From assembly GCF_900110065.1 (NCBI RefSeq), contig NZ_FOCI01000008.1, positions 62,001-126,000 of the forward strand: a stretch of DNA of 64,000 bases, in the 5' to 3' direction. The notes below the pieces were generated by a model, which saw only the letters and a list, made by a program, of their open reading frames with translations, searched no databases and was not told the origin of the DNA. Each line of letters begins with the position of its first letter. Positions within the stretch are counted from its first letter, which is position 1. Position numbers and translations under genes: made by a program. This stretch comes from Loktanella fryxellensis. GTDB lineage: Bacteria > Pseudomonadota > Alphaproteobacteria > Rhodobacterales > Rhodobacteraceae. Of the stretch, positions 9,395 through 21,455 are shown in pieces.

Positions 9395-10333
9395 ATGCGC
9401 ATCATCCGTGACACCCTGTATCTCGATCCCGCCGACCGGGGCGCCGCCGCCGCCATCGGCAACTTCGACGGCGTGCATCTGGGTCACCGCGCGGTGATCG
9501 ACGCCGCCCGTGTCGCCGCCAGCGCCACAGGCGCGCCGCTCGGTATCATGACGTTCGAACCGCACCCGCGGCAGATGTTCGCCCCCGCCGCCGCCCCCTT
9601 CCGCCTGATGAACGCCGAAGGCCGTGCCAACGAACTGGCCCGCCTCGGGGTCGAGAAACTGTACGAGGTGCCGTTCAACCCCGCCCTCGTGGCGCTGACC
9701 CCGGAACAGTTCGCGCAGGTCATCATCCACGACCGCCTCGGGCTCGCGCACGTCGTCGTCGGCACCGACTTCTGCTTCGGCAAGGATCGCGCGGGCCATG
9801 CCGCCGACCTGATCCGCTTCGGGCAAGCGATGGGGTTCGGCGTCACCGTGGTGCCGATGGTGCAGCACACCGCGGGCCGCGTCAGTTCAACCGCGATCCG
9901 CACCGCCCTGACCGACGGTCGCCCCCGCGACGCGAGCGCCATGCTGGGCCACCCCCACCGCATCGTGGGCGAGGTGATCCGTGGCGACCAGCGGGGTCGC
10001 GATCTGGGCTATCCCACCGCGAACATGTCCATCGACGGCCTGCACCCGCCCCGCTTCGGCGTCTATGCCGTCAACATCGACATCGCGGACGGCCCCCATG
10101 CCGGGCGCTATCAGGGTGCCGCCAGCATCGGCGTGCGCCCGATGTTCGGCGTGAACGTTCCGAATTGCGAAACCTTCATCTTCGACTTCAAGGGCGATCT
10201 GTATGGCCAGCACATCAGCGTCTCGCTGGTCGACTACCTGCGGCCCGAGATGACCTTCGACGGCGTGCCCGCGCTGATCGTCCAGATGGACGCCGACTGT
10301 GCCCGTGCGCGGGATATCCTGACCGATGCCTGA
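9395..10333 (+). CDS. ribF: bifunctional riboflavin kinase/FAD synthetase
   Basis: Converts riboflavin to FMN and FMN to FAD in the cytoplasm. The N-terminal nucleotidyltransferase domain shows IGNFDGVHLGHRAVI (HxGH-type) and, around residues 162-170, GRVSSTAIR. The C-terminal kinase domain shows GDQRGRDLGYPTAN, the GxxxGxxxPTAN motif, and ends with LRPEMTFDG. The 312 residues are normal. Its last eight bases overlap the following YcgN-like gene, so the two are translationally coupled. Confidence 0.96.
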   Translation: MRIIRDTLYLDPADRGAAAAIGNFDGVHLGHRAVIDAARVAASATGAPLGIMTFEPHPRQMFAPAAAPFRLMNAEGRANELARLGVEKLYEVPFNPALVALTPEQFAQVIIHDRLGLAHVVVGTDFCFGKDRAGHAADLIRFGQAMGFGVTVVPMVQHTAGRVSSTAIRTALTDGRPRDASAMLGHPHRIVGEVIRGDQRGRDLGYPTANMSIDGLHPPRFGVYAVNIDIADGPHAGRYQGAASIGVRPMFGVNVPNCETFIFDFKGDLYGQHISVSLVDYLRPEMTFDGVPALIVQMDADCARARDILTDA

Positions 10334-10796
10334 TCCCATCGACCGCAGCGGCCTGCGCCCCCGGTTCTGGCAGACGGTCCCCATGGGCCGCCTGTCCAAG
10401 CCCGAGTGGGAGGCGCTGTGCGACGGCTGCGGCAAATGCTGCCTGAACAAGCTGGAGGACGAGGACACAAGCGAGGTCGCCCTGACCCGCGTCGCCTGCC
10501 GCCTGCTCGACAACGAGACGTGCCTGTGCGCCCAATACCCGGTGCGCCACCGCTTCGTGCCCGAATGCATCGTGCTGACGCCCAAGACGATCAAGGACAA
10601 CATGTACTGGCTGCCGCAGACCTGCGCCTATCGCCTCGTGGCCGAGGGGCGCGACCTGTATCCGTGGCACCCCCTGCTGACCGGCGATGCGAACAGCCCG
10701 CACGACGCGGGCGTCACGATGCGCGGCCAGACCCTGTCCGAGGTGTCGGTCGGCGACGACGAATGGGAAGACCACATCATCGAGGAGCCGACCTGA
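10326..10796 (+). CDS. YcgN-like zinc/iron-chelating cysteine-cluster protein (UPF0260)
   Basis: 156 residues with the YkgJ/YcgN cysteine cluster: CDGCGKCCLNK near residues 32-42, then CRLLDNETCLCAQY, and further Cys at VPECIV and QTCAYR. Such clusters are predicted to bind metal, possibly an Fe-S cluster; the biochemical role is unknown. It starts inside the end of ribF and its stop overlaps the start of the threonine aldolase gene (ATGA), giving a tight three-gene cluster. Confidence 0.88.
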   Translation: MPDPIDRSGLRPRFWQTVPMGRLSKPEWEALCDGCGKCCLNKLEDEDTSEVALTRVACRLLDNETCLCAQYPVRHRFVPECIVLTPKTIKDNMYWLPQTCAYRLVAEGRDLYPWHPLLTGDANSPHDAGVTMRGQTLSEVSVGDDEWEDHIIEEPT

Positions 10797-11845
10797 TGTT
10801 CTTTGCCTCCGACAATGCAGGCCCGGCCCACCCATCGGTGATGCAGGCGCTGATGGACGCCAACACGGGCTATGCCAGCGGTTACGGCGCGGACCCACAG
10901 ATGACCCGCGTGCGCGATATGATCCGCAACGCGTTCGAGGCGCCAGAGGCCGCGGTGCATCTGGTCGCCACCGGCACGGCGGCCAACGCGCTGGTGCTGG
11001 CCACGCTGTCGAACCCGTGGGAGACCATCTTCTGCAGCCCCATGGCCCACATCCACGAGGATGAATGCAATGCGCCGGAGTTCTTTACCGGCGGAGCAAA
11101 GCTCACGCTGGTGGACGCGATGGATGCCCTGATGACGCCGCAGGGCCTGCAGGATGCAATCCTCGCCGAAGAGACGCGCGGCGTCCACGGCCCGCAGCGC
11201 GGCCCGGTGTCGATTACGCAGGCGACGGAAAAAGGCACGGTCTACAACACCGCCGACCTGATCGCGCTGACCGACGTGGCGAAATCGTTCGGCCTCAAGA
11301 CCCATATGGACGGCGCGCGGTTCACCAACGCACTGGTCAGTCTGGGCTGCACCCCCGCCGAGATGACGTGGAAGGCCGGGATCGACGCGGTCAGCTTCGG
11401 CGGCACCAAGAACGGCCTGATCGGGGTCGAGGCGTGCATCTTCTTCGACCCTGCCGTGTCACGCCAGTTCGAGTTCAGGCGCAAGCGCGGGGCGCATCTG
11501 TTCTCCAAGCACCGTTACCTGTCGGCGCAAATGCTGGCCTATCTGACGGATGACCTGTGGCTGACCATGGCGCGGCAGGCGAACGCCGCCTGTGCCCATC
11601 TGGTGCACGGGTTGCAGCATGTGCCCGACGTGACCCTGCTGTTCCCGCCGCAATCGAACCTGCTGTTCTTCGACGCGCCCCGCGCCCTGCACCGCCGCGC
11701 ACTGGCGGCGGGGGCGGTCTATTACGTCACCCGCGGCGATGTGGATGACGGCCCCGACGACGAGCTGTTGACCGGTCGCCTCGTGTGCGACTGGTCGACG
11801 GATCACGGCATGATCGACCGCTTCATCGCGCATCTGACGCGATGA
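10796..11845 (+). CDS. ltaE: low-specificity L-threonine aldolase / beta-eliminating lyase
   Basis: 349-residue fold-type I PLP enzyme that cleaves threonine or allo-threonine to glycine and acetaldehyde. MFFASDNAGPAHPSVMQAL at the N-terminus, HMDGARFTNA (cofactor Asp) and SFGGTKNGLIG, whose lysine forms the Schiff base, are all visible. The ATG overlaps the preceding stop and follows gaggag. Its 3' end overlaps the convergent hydrolase gene by 23 bases. Confidence 0.93.
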   Translation: MFFASDNAGPAHPSVMQALMDANTGYASGYGADPQMTRVRDMIRNAFEAPEAAVHLVATGTAANALVLATLSNPWETIFCSPMAHIHEDECNAPEFFTGGAKLTLVDAMDALMTPQGLQDAILAEETRGVHGPQRGPVSITQATEKGTVYNTADLIALTDVAKSFGLKTHMDGARFTNALVSLGCTPAEMTWKAGIDAVSFGGTKNGLIGVEACIFFDPAVSRQFEFRRKRGAHLFSKHRYLSAQMLAYLTDDLWLTMARQANAACAHLVHGLQHVPDVTLLFPPQSNLLFFDAPRALHRRALAAGAVYYVTRGDVDDGPDDELLTGRLVCDWSTDHGMIDRFIAHLTR

Positions 11846-12602
11846 TTGCCGCCACCTGCGGCACATGGGTCAGCGCCACCATGTGACCGGCCCCCGGCAC
11901 CACGTGGTCGCGGGCCTGTGGCAGGGCGGCACAGATCGCCGCTTGGATCGCCGGGATGATCGGCAGGGCACCCTCTCCACGGATCAGGGTCACCGGCACG
12001 TGGATCTGTCCCAGTCGCGCCGCCACACCGTGCACGTCGTCCTGGATCGACGGCACCCCCGCCATGACCAGGGGCATCCGCTGCACGATGGCGTCGCGGG
12101 TGCGTTCCGGGATGCGGTCCCAGCCGCCGCCGCCCCAGTCAGCCTGGAACAGCCGCGCCGCCGTCACCGCATCGCCTGCGTCATAGGCCGCATGGATCGG
12201 CGCGAACCGGGCGACATGATCCGCCTGCGCGGCGGGATCGGTGGCGAGTGCAAAATACACCGGCTCGATCAGCGTCAGGCGCGACACCGTGCCGGGGAAA
12301 TCCAGCGCCATGCGCAGCGCCACCGTCGCCCCGAACGAATGACCGATCACATGCAGCGGACCTTCGCACAGGTCGGCCGCCGCACTGGCGTTCGCCGTCT
12401 GGTAATCGCCAAGGCCTGCGTCCCAGTCCTGCGATGCCCCGTGGCCCAGCAGGTCCATCAGCACCGCATCGCCGGGCAGCGCCCGTGCCAGCGGCAGCAA
12501 CGTCTCCAGCCGTGCCAGCGTGCAATGCAGCATCAGGGCGGTCAGGTCCGGTCCCGTGCGCAGGACGTTCACGTGCAGCCCCGCGCGACGCTCCACGCTC
12601 AC
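11823..12602 (-). CDS. alpha/beta hydrolase
   Basis: 259 residues with the alpha/beta-hydrolase nucleophile elbow VIGHSFGAT (Ser near residue 87), an oxyanion region around LHCTLA, and a C-terminal catalytic His in GAGHMVALTHV. The acid residue is probably in the LIRGEGALP region, not exactly assignable. The start is a GTG overlapping the stop of the upstream isomerase gene (GTGA), so the two are translationally coupled. The substrate is unknown. Confidence 0.82.
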   Translation of the reverse strand: MSVERRAGLHVNVLRTGPDLTALMLHCTLARLETLLPLARALPGDAVLMDLLGHGASQDWDAGLGDYQTANASAAADLCEGPLHVIGHSFGATVALRMALDFPGTVSRLTLIEPVYFALATDPAAQADHVARFAPIHAAYDAGDAVTAARLFQADWGGGGWDRIPERTRDAIVQRMPLVMAGVPSIQDDVHGVAARLGQIHVPVTLIRGEGALPIIPAIQAAICAALPQARDHVVPGAGHMVALTHVPQVAAIIASDAR

Positions 12603-13198
12603 GACAGTTTGCCACCCAGATAAGCGTCCAGATCGTCCAGACGATCCTCGCCCCAGAACCGCTGGTCCGTGTCGGTCACGAAGAACGGCACGCCGAATAC
12701 GCCCGTCCGCACCGCTTCTTCCGTGTTGCGGTGATACGCCTCCGCCCCCGCCAGCAACCCCTTGTCCGCCAGCCGCGGGTCGCAGCCCGCCGCCGTCAGA
12801 CAGTCGCGGATTACGTCGTCGTCCGATACGTCGCGCCCCTGCGCCCAGCAGGCGGCGGTGATCGCGGCCAGAAACGCCCCCGCGTCGCCGCCCGCATCCT
12901 GCACCGCGATCAGCGCATAGGACGCAGGCGCGGGGTTCGTGGGAAAAAACGCGGGCTTTGGCACAAGCGGCATCTCCAGCCGCGCCGCGCGCCGCACCAG
13001 ATCCTGCAGACGATACGCCTGACGGCTCGGGTGCCGGTCCGGCAGCGCGACCCCACCCGTGCGCGTCATCACCGCCGCCGCATCGACAGGGCGATAGGTG
13101 ATGGTCGCCCCGTGACGAGCCGCGATCTGCGCGGGCCGGTCGCCGCACAGATACACGTAAGGACTGATCGCGGCACAGAAGTAGTCGATATGGGCCAT
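12599..13198 (-). CDS. 2-hydroxychromene-2-carboxylate isomerase-like protein (DsbA/kappa-GST fold)
   Basis: 199 residues beginning MAHIDYFCAAISPYVYLCGDR, the strand-loop of the DsbA-like thioredoxin fold with the SPY motif in place of CxxC, as in NahD/HCCA isomerases. The cis-proline region GVFGVPFFVTD and the ending FWGEDRLDDLDAYL are typical. Real HCCA isomerases use glutathione in naphthalene degradation; no other such genes are present, so a general glutathione-dependent isomerase is more likely. It is first in a two-gene unit with the alpha/beta hydrolase and divergent from prs. Confidence 0.85.
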   Translation of the reverse strand: MAHIDYFCAAISPYVYLCGDRPAQIAARHGATITYRPVDAAAVMTRTGGVALPDRHPSRQAYRLQDLVRRAARLEMPLVPKPAFFPTNPAPASYALIAVQDAGGDAGAFLAAITAACWAQGRDVSDDDVIRDCLTAAGCDPRLADKGLLAGAEAYHRNTEEAVRTGVFGVPFFVTDTDQRFWGEDRLDDLDAYLGGKLS

Positions 13199-13297
13199 TT
13201 CGGGCAGCCTTTCGGGGGATGATGTTTTCGGGACCGTAGCCGTGTGTTAGGCGGTGTCAACGCGCGCGATTCTGCGGCAGCCCACAAGGATTTCCCC

Positions 13298-14314
13298 ATG
13301 GCCACTGTGCACGAACCCAAGCTGATTTCCGGCAATGCGAACCGTCCGTTGGCCGAGGCGGTCGCGTCCCGGATGTCGATGCATCGCGGCATGGACGTCA
13401 GCCTTGTCGATGCGCGGGTCGAACGGTTCAACGACGGCGAAATCTTCGTCGAGGTGTTCGAGAACGTACGCGGCGAGGACATGTACATCATCCAGCCCAC
13501 GTCGAACCCCACCAACGACAACCTGATGGAACTGCTCATCATCGCCGACGCGCTGCGCCGGTCGTCGGCGGCGCGGATCACCGCCGTGATGCCCTACTTC
13601 GGCTATGCCCGTCAGGACCGCCGCAGCAAGGCCCGCACGCCGATCACGGCGAAACTCGTCGCCAACATCCTCGTTGAGGCGGGGATCGAACGCATCCTGA
13701 CCCTCGATCTGCACGCGACACAGATTCAGGGCTTCTTCGATATCCCCGTCGACAACCTCTACGCAAGCCCGCTCTGGGCGCTCGATGTGATGCACAACTT
13801 CAAGGACCGCATGGAAGAGGTCATGGTCGTGTCGCCCGACGTGGGCGGCGTGGCGCGTGCCCGCGATCTGGCGCAGCGGATCGGCGCGCCTCTGTCCATC
13901 GTGGACAAACGGCGCGGCAAACCCGGCGAAGTTGCCGAGATGACCGTGATCGGCGACGTGAAGGACCGCGTCTGCCTGATCGTTGACGACCTCGTAGATA
14001 CCGCCGGCACCCTGTGCAAGGCCGCCGAGGTGCTGATGGAGAATGGCGCCAAGGAGGTGCATTCCTATATCACCCACGGCGTGCTGTCCGGCCCCGCCGT
14101 GGACCGTGTCAGCAAGTCGGTGATGAAGAACCTCGTGATTACGGACACGATCCTGCCCAAGGCTGAGGCCATCGCCTGCCCCAACATCCGCATCGTCAAG
14201 ACCGCGCCGATGTTCGCGCAGGCCATCCTGAACACGTGGAACGGCACCTCTGTGTCGTCCCTGTTCAACCACAAGACCCTTCAGCCGATCTATGAAGGCG
14301 TCTATTCGCGGTAA
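13298..14314 (+). CDS. prs: ribose-phosphate pyrophosphokinase (PRPP synthase)
   Basis: Makes PRPP from ribose 5-phosphate and ATP for nucleotide, histidine, tryptophan and NAD synthesis. The motifs are [29 protein letters not shown] (catalytic flexible loop), [13 protein letters not shown], and the PRPP-binding [14 protein letters not shown]. The 338 residues are normal with a short N-terminal extension before the conserved LISGNAN. Aagga lies seven bases before the ATG; an in-frame upstream extension is not supported. Transcribed alone, convergent with the H-type lectin gene. Confidence 0.96.
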   Translation: MATVHEPKLISGNANRPLAEAVASRMSMHRGMDVSLVDARVERFNDGEIFVEVFENVRGEDMYIIQPTSNPTNDNLMELLIIADALRRSSAARITAVMPYFGYARQDRRSKARTPITAKLVANILVEAGIERILTLDLHATQIQGFFDIPVDNLYASPLWALDVMHNFKDRMEEVMVVSPDVGGVARARDLAQRIGAPLSIVDKRRGKPGEVAEMTVIGDVKDRVCLIVDDLVDTAGTLCKAAEVLMENGAKEVHSYITHGVLSGPAVDRVSKSVMKNLVITDTILPKAEAIACPNIRIVKTAPMFAQAILNTWNGTSVSSLFNHKTLQPIYEGVYSR

Positions 14315-14326
14315 ATCCCGGTCCCG

Positions 14327-14674
14327 CTAAAGGGTCCAGCCGTCGTCGCCCTCGACCGGGCCGATGCTGAGCCAGGCGACGCGCACCCGTGCCACGCGGG
14401 TGTCGGACCACGTGCGGAACACGATGTCGAAGCCGTCGCGGGTCACACGCTCTGCCGTGACATCGGCCCGCGCGTTCGATCCGTTCGACATGTCCCACAT
14501 CGACAGGCTGACCTGCACGACGGGCGCCATGGCGTAGCTGTCGGCAAAGCGGACGCTGCGCCTGATCAGGCGCGGCCCTTCGCCGGTCCACATCTCGCCG
14601 TCATCCTCGAAATCGGAAAACAGTACGATGTCGCCCTGATCGACGCCGATCGTGTGGCTTCCGAACGTGCGCAT
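14327..14674 (-). CDS. H-type lectin domain protein
   Basis: 115 residues matching the H_lectin beta-sandwich fold: VDQGDIVLFSDFEDDGEMW, RRSVRFADSY, PVVQVSLSMWDMSNGSN, and the ending ARVRVAWLSIGP. H-type lectins, named for snail agglutinin, form trimers binding N-acetylgalactosamine. No signal peptide is visible, so a cytoplasmic or non-classically exported protein is implied. It lies directly downstream of the ATP synthase operon on the same strand but is separated from it by a strong terminator. Its bacterial role is not known. Confidence 0.75.
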   Translation of the reverse strand: MRTFGSHTIGVDQGDIVLFSDFEDDGEMWTGEGPRLIRRSVRFADSYAMAPVVQVSLSMWDMSNGSNARADVTAERVTRDGFDIVFRTWSDTRVARVRVAWLSIGPVEGDDGWTL

Positions 14675-14746
14675 CCAGACAGGTCCTCCACTCTCGTTCC
14701 GATTGCACGGTTAACGTCCGCCAAATCCCTGCCGATGAAAAGAAGA

Positions 14747-14774
14747 AAGGCCCCGCGCTGCGGGGCCTTTTTCC
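14747..14774 (-). terminator. rho-independent terminator of the atp operon
   Basis: AAGGCCCCGC and GCGGGGCCTT flank a three-base loop, followed on the minus strand by a T-rich run (TTTCTTCTTTT). It lies about 30 bases after the atpC stop, and the T-rich run on that side shows the direction. Confidence 0.88.
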
Positions 14775-14796
14775 AACTTTAAGAAACTTCTAATGT

Positions 14797-15237
14797 TCAA
14801 CCGAAATTGGACTGCTTGGGGTCCAGACCGATATGCGTGCCGACGGCGACCATGTCGGCCAGCAAACGGGCCGCGTCGTCGACGGGGCCGGGTTCGTTGT
14901 CGACGGTGGACTTTGCGGTTTTCACCTGCGCATGGGCATCTGCCAGCATGGCGTTATAGACATCTTGCGTCATCTCGGCGCGCGGCAAGGCATTTTCCGC
15001 CAGAACCGATACAGAGGTCGCCGTAATCTCGGCGAAACCGCCCAGCACAACGAACTCTTGCGTACCGGCCGGCCCTATGACCTTCAGCACACCCGGGCGC
15101 AGGGTGGTGATGGTGGGCACGTGGCCCGCCATCGCCGTCATGTCACCCTCGGTCGCCGGGATCTGCACCTCGGTGGCCGTGACCGAGGCCAGACGGCGCT
15201 CGGGCGAGACGAGATCGAATTGCATCGTGTCTGCCAT
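14797..15237 (-). CDS. atpC: F1 ATP synthase epsilon subunit
   Basis: 146 residues. Central-stalk regulatory subunit that couples F1 to the c-ring and can inhibit ATP hydrolysis. The N-terminal beta-sandwich ([12 protein letters not shown] ... [20 protein letters not shown] ... [10 protein letters not shown]) is well conserved and the C-terminal helical hairpin is typical of alphaproteobacterial subunits. TAAGGAG overlaps the end of atpD and gives a five-base spacing to the ATG. It is the last gene of atpHAGDC, followed by the terminator. Confidence 0.97.
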   Translation of the reverse strand: MADTMQFDLVSPERRLASVTATEVQIPATEGDMTAMAGHVPTITTLRPGVLKVIGPAGTQEFVVLGGFAEITATSVSVLAENALPRAEMTQDVYNAMLADAHAQVKTAKSTVDNEPGPVDDAARLLADMVAVGTHIGLDPKQSNFG

Positions 15238-15246
15238 GACCGCTCC

Positions 15247-17566
<2,320 letters not shown>

Positions 17567-17593
17567 GACCTAAACTCCTCTCTCGGGCAAAGG

Positions 17594-19129
17594 TTACGCG
17601 AAATCCTTGGCGAAGGCGTCGATGGCGGCCTTCAGCTTGGCTTCCGCATCGCCCTTGATCTTGGGATCCTCGGTGGTGATCATGTCCAGCACCGCGCGGC
17701 CTTCGCTGCGCATGTGCTTCAACAGACCGGCCTCGAAACGGCCCACGTCCTTGACCGCGACCTTGTCCAGATAGCCCTTGGTGCCCGCATAAATGACGGT
17801 CACGATTTCCGCGTTGGTCAGCGGCGCATACTGCGGCTGCTTCATCAACTCGGTCAGGCGCGCGCCACGGTTCAGCAGACGCTGGGTGGCCGCATCCAGA
17901 TCGGAACCGAACTGCGCAAACGCCGCCATCTCGCGGTATTGCGCCAGCTCCAGCTTCACCGGGCCTGCGACGGACTTCATCGCGTTGGTCTGTGCGGCCG
18001 AACCCACGCGGGACACCGACAGACCGGTGTTCACGGCGGGGCGGATACCCTGAAAGAACAGCTCGGTTTCAAGGAAGATCTGACCGTCGGTGATCGAGAT
18101 CACGTTCGTCGGCACGAAGGCGGACAGGTCGCCGCCCTGCGTCTCGATGATCGGCAGCGCGGTCAGCGAACCGGAACCGTTGTCCTCGTTCAGCTTTGCC
18201 GAACGCTCCAGCAGGCGGGAGTGGAGGTAGAACACGTCGCCGGGATAGGCCTCGCGGCCCGGCGGGCGACGCAGCAGCAGCGACATCTGGCGGTACGAAA
18301 CGGCCTGCTTGGACAGGTCATCATAGATGATCAGCGCGTGCTTGCCGTTGTCGCGGAAATATTCGGCCATCGCGGTGGCGGAATAGGGGGCCAGATACTG
18401 CATCGGCGCAGGGTCGGATGCGGTGGCTGCCACGATGGTCGTGTAGGCGATGGCGCCGGTCTCTTCCAGCTTCTTCACCAGCTGCGCCACGGTCGACCGC
18501 TTCTGGCCGATCGCGACGTAGATGCAGTAGAGCTTCTGGCTCTCGTCCGTAGCCGCGTCGTTGTAGGACTTCTGGTTCAGGATCGTGTCCAGCGCCACGG
18601 CGGTCTTGCCGGTCTGACGGTCGCCGATGATCAGTTCGCGCTGGCCGCGGCCGATCGGGATCATGGCGTCGATGGACTTCAGACCCGTCGGCATCGGCTC
18701 GTGCACCGATTTGCGCGGGATGATGCCCGGTGCCTTCACGTCGGCGACGCGGCGCTCGGTCGTGTTGATCGGACCCTTGCCGTCCAGCGGGTTGCCCAGA
18801 CCGTCGACCACCCGGCCCAGCAGGGCGGGGCCCACGGGCACGTCCACGATGGACTTGGTGCGCTTGACGGTGTCGCCTTCCTTGATGTCGCGGTCGGAAC
18901 CGAAGATCACCACGCCGACGTTGTCGGTCTCGAGGTTCAGCGCCATGCCGCGGATGCCACCGGGAAACTCGACCATCTCGCCGGCCTGCACGGCGTCGAG
19001 GCCATAGACGCGGGCGATCCCGTCACCGACGCTCAGCACGCGGCCGACTTCGGCGACTTCGGCGTCATGACCGAAGTTCTTGATCTGGTCCTTCAGGATC
19101 GCAGAGATTTCAGACGCTTGGATCGCCAT
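17594..19129 (-). CDS. atpA: F1 ATP synthase alpha subunit
   Basis: 511-residue non-catalytic nucleotide-binding subunit. The P-loop [19 protein letters not shown] is near residue 170, with [40 protein letters not shown] and the [20 protein letters not shown] loop. The ATG directly follows the atpH stop with no gap, so the two are translationally coupled. Confidence 0.99.
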   Translation of the reverse strand: MAIQASEISAILKDQIKNFGHDAEVAEVGRVLSVGDGIARVYGLDAVQAGEMVEFPGGIRGMALNLETDNVGVVIFGSDRDIKEGDTVKRTKSIVDVPVGPALLGRVVDGLGNPLDGKGPINTTERRVADVKAPGIIPRKSVHEPMPTGLKSIDAMIPIGRGQRELIIGDRQTGKTAVALDTILNQKSYNDAATDESQKLYCIYVAIGQKRSTVAQLVKKLEETGAIAYTTIVAATASDPAPMQYLAPYSATAMAEYFRDNGKHALIIYDDLSKQAVSYRQMSLLLRRPPGREAYPGDVFYLHSRLLERSAKLNEDNGSGSLTALPIIETQGGDLSAFVPTNVISITDGQIFLETELFFQGIRPAVNTGLSVSRVGSAAQTNAMKSVAGPVKLELAQYREMAAFAQFGSDLDAATQRLLNRGARLTELMKQPQYAPLTNAEIVTVIYAGTKGYLDKVAVKDVGRFEAGLLKHMRSEGRAVLDMITTEDPKIKGDAEAKLKAAIDAFAKDFA

Positions 19130-19690
19130 TTATCCGACCTCTTTCATGTTGTTCTGGAGTGCGTTGAGCTTGGACGCGATCGAGGTGTCGATCATGCGCG
19201 ATCCCACCTTGACGATCAGCCCGCCAAGAATGGAGGCGTCCACGGTTTCCTTGATGCCGACCGTCTTGCCGGTCTGCGCGGACAGGGTCGCCGCAAGGCT
19301 GCTGCGCTGGCTGTCGGACAAGGGCGTGGCAGTCGTGACATCGGCGGTTATCTCGCCGCGGTCGGCGGCCAGCATGTCGCGCAGGGTCGTGACGATGGCG
19401 GGCAGCACGAACAGGCGCCGCTTGTCGGCCAGCAGACCCAGCAGATTCGCCATCGTCGGCGACAGGTCCATCTTGCCCGAAAGGGCCTTGACGGCGGCGG
19501 CCTGATCGTCGCGGCCATACAGCGGCGAAGAGATCAGATCGCGGAAATCCGCGCTGTCGGTCAGGATCGTGTCGAGCGTGTCAACGTCCCGTTCCATCGC
19601 CCTGAGATCGTTGCCATCCTTGGCGATGTCGAACACCGCGGACGCATAACGCCCGGCAATGCCCTGTGTGATCGAAGCTGGTTCGGACAC
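19130..19690 (-). CDS. atpH: F1 ATP synthase delta subunit
   Basis: 186-residue peripheral-stalk subunit linking F1 to the b subunits. The N-terminus reads SEPASITQGIAGRYASAVFDIA and the C-terminus carries KETVDASILGGLIVKVGSRMIDTSIASKL, the conserved OSCP tail. The start is a GTG with GGAAGG six bases upstream; an adjacent GTG two codons earlier would touch the ribosome binding site, and a much longer upstream reading is not conserved. It is first of atpHAGDC. The Fo genes are not here, as is usual in Rhodobacterales, where atpIBEF sits elsewhere. Confidence 0.96.
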   Translation of the reverse strand: MSEPASITQGIAGRYASAVFDIAKDGNDLRAMERDVDTLDTILTDSADFRDLISSPLYGRDDQAAAVKALSGKMDLSPTMANLLGLLADKRRLFVLPAIVTTLRDMLAADRGEITADVTTATPLSDSQRSSLAATLSAQTGKTVGIKETVDASILGGLIVKVGSRMIDTSIASKLNALQNNMKEVG

Positions 19691-19898
19691 GTCCACCCTT
19701 CCGATATAAGGCCCCCGTGACCCCGCAAGGGTCCGGAGGCGTTCACGTCTCCTCGAGTATGACCGAGGCATTGAAATCAGGGTCGCTCTAGCAGACGCCA
19801 TTGCGCCCCGCAACACGTTAAGGCGATCTTGCGCGGGCGGCGGCGCGGGTTTCCGTTCGCCTTTCGGACGCCTGTCGGTCGGGCACGCGCGATGCACG

Positions 19899-20633
19899 TC
19901 AGGCCGGTACGGCGTCAGGCACGGGGGACAGCACGGGGTCGCGCCGGCGGGCGCGCAAACCGGGACCGCTCGTCGCCGGCGACTGCTTGCAGGCCTCGAC
20001 CATCAGCACACCGCCGCCCGCCAGCGTCGGGATCATGTGCCCTGCCCGTTCCAGCAGGCTTGCGGTGCGCCGCCAGACCGGATGATGCGACGGCGGCTGA
20101 TACAGCGTGGCGCGCACGGTTCCGATGTCGAAATCATGGGCGCGCAACTGCACCTCGAGCTGTCCGGGTGAATAGGGCCGCCCGAACCCGAACGGCGTGC
20201 TGTCGGACCGCGACCACAGCCCGGCCCTGTTCGGCACGATGAAGATCGCGCGCCCGCCCGGACCCAGCACCCGGTGACATTCGTTCAGCACCGCCGTCGG
20301 ATGGTCCGTCGTTTCCAGCCCGTGCATCACGACCAGCTTGTCCACCATGCCCGTGGGTATGGGCCACAGCGTATCCTCGCACAGGACGGACACGTTGGGC
20401 TGCCCTGCCGGCCACGGCATGACGCCCTGCGGTCCGGGCATCAGGCCGATCACCCGGCGCGCTTGCCCCAGATAGGGCCGCAGCAGCGGCACCGCAAAAC
20501 CAAAGCCCGCGACGGTCTGGCCCTTTGCCTCTGGCCACATCCGCACCAGTTCATCGCGTACGACCTTTTGCGCCGCACGCCCGAGCGCGCTGCGATAGTA
20601 GAAGTTCCGCAAGTGTAGCACGTCCAGATGCAT
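19899..20633 (-). CDS. class I SAM-dependent methyltransferase
   Basis: 244 residues. The glycine-rich SAM motif is modified ([15 protein letters not shown] near residues 41-55) and is followed by the acidic region and the Methyltransf_11-like [32 protein letters not shown] pattern, where the conserved post-motif aspartates are replaced. It keeps the GPGGR turn. The conserved placement next to gloB suggests a role linked to glyoxalase II, but nothing shows it. The C-terminal 30 residues are arginine- and proline-rich. The substrate is unknown. Confidence 0.8.
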   Translation of the reverse strand: MHLDVLHLRNFYYRSALGRAAQKVVRDELVRMWPEAKGQTVAGFGFAVPLLRPYLGQARRVIGLMPGPQGVMPWPAGQPNVSVLCEDTLWPIPTGMVDKLVVMHGLETTDHPTAVLNECHRVLGPGGRAIFIVPNRAGLWSRSDSTPFGFGRPYSPGQLEVQLRAHDFDIGTVRATLYQPPSHHPVWRRTASLLERAGHMIPTLAGGGVLMVEACKQSPATSGPGLRARRRDPVLSPVPDAVPA

Positions 20634-20693
20634 CGCGGCGCGGGGTCCAGTGACTGCCTTTCGGTCACACTACCAAGGAATAGAGGTTTTGCC

Positions 20694-21455
20694 ATGCCCA
20701 TCGCACTGATCACCGTCCCCTGCCTGTCGGACAACTACGCGTTCCTGATCCACGATGACGACACCGGTCGGACCGCCCTGATCGACGTGCCGGAGGCGGC
20801 GCCGATCAGGGCGGTCCTGCGGGACCGTGGCTGGACCCTGACCGACATCCTGCTGACACATCACCACGACGACCATGTGCAGGGGCTGGCCGAGTTGCGC
20901 GGCACCGCGCGGGTCATCGGGGCCGCCGCCGATGCGCACCGGCTGCCGCCGCTGGATCTGGCCGTGGCGGACGGCGATCGCATCACCGTCTACGGGCACG
21001 ACGTGGACGTGATCGATGTGCCGGGCCACACCGTCGGACACGTGGCCTTCCACATGGCATTCGAAAAACTGCTGTTCACCGCCGACAGCCTGATGGCGAT
21101 GGGCTGCGGGAGGTTGTTCGAAGGCACGCCCGCCCAGATGTGGGACAGCCTGCAGCGCCTGCGTGCGCTGCCGGGCGACACCACCGTGTGTTCCGGTCAC
21201 GAATACACGACGACGAACATGCGCTTTGCGTTGTCCCTTGAACCGGACAATCCCGCGCTTATCTCTCGCTCAGCGGCGATACGGACGGCGCGTGAAAACG
21301 GCCATGCCACTGTCCCTTCGCCCCTTGCGCTGGAATGTCGGACCAACCCGTTCCTGCGCGCCGACGACCCTGATCTGGCACGGGCCCTGGCGATGCCCGC
21401 TGCACATCCTGCCGAAATTTTCACCGAAATCCGCGCCCGCCGGGATCGGTTCTGA
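20694..21455 (+). CDS. gloB: hydroxyacylglutathione hydrolase (glyoxalase II)
   Basis: 253 residues. Hydrolyses S-lactoylglutathione to lactate and glutathione, ending methylglyoxal detoxification. The binuclear metal motif THHHDDH (near residue 55), PGHTVGHVAFH, the aspartate of FTADSLMAMGCGRLFEG and the CSGHEYT motif are all present. Between it and the divergent methyltransferase lies GTGAC-tgcctttcg-GTCAC (20650-20668), a possible hairpin or operator. The ATG follows aagga/agagg. Confidence 0.96.
   Translation: MPIALITVPCLSDNYAFLIHDDDTGRTALIDVPEAAPIRAVLRDRGWTLTDILLTHHHDDHVQGLAELRGTARVIGAAADAHRLPPLDLAVADGDRITVYGHDVDVIDVPGHTVGHVAFHMAFEKLLFTADSLMAMGCGRLFEGTPAQMWDSLQRLRALPGDTTVCSGHEYTTTNMRFALSLEPDNPALISRSAAIRTARENGHATVPSPLALECRTNPFLRADDPDLARALAMPAAHPAEIFTEIRARRDRF

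Noticed and set aside
14779..14796. TTTAAGAAACTTCTAA as an Irr box
   Set aside because: The AGAA/TTCT arms are two bases apart, not three, and the site lies after the atpC stop, upstream of nothing but the terminator.
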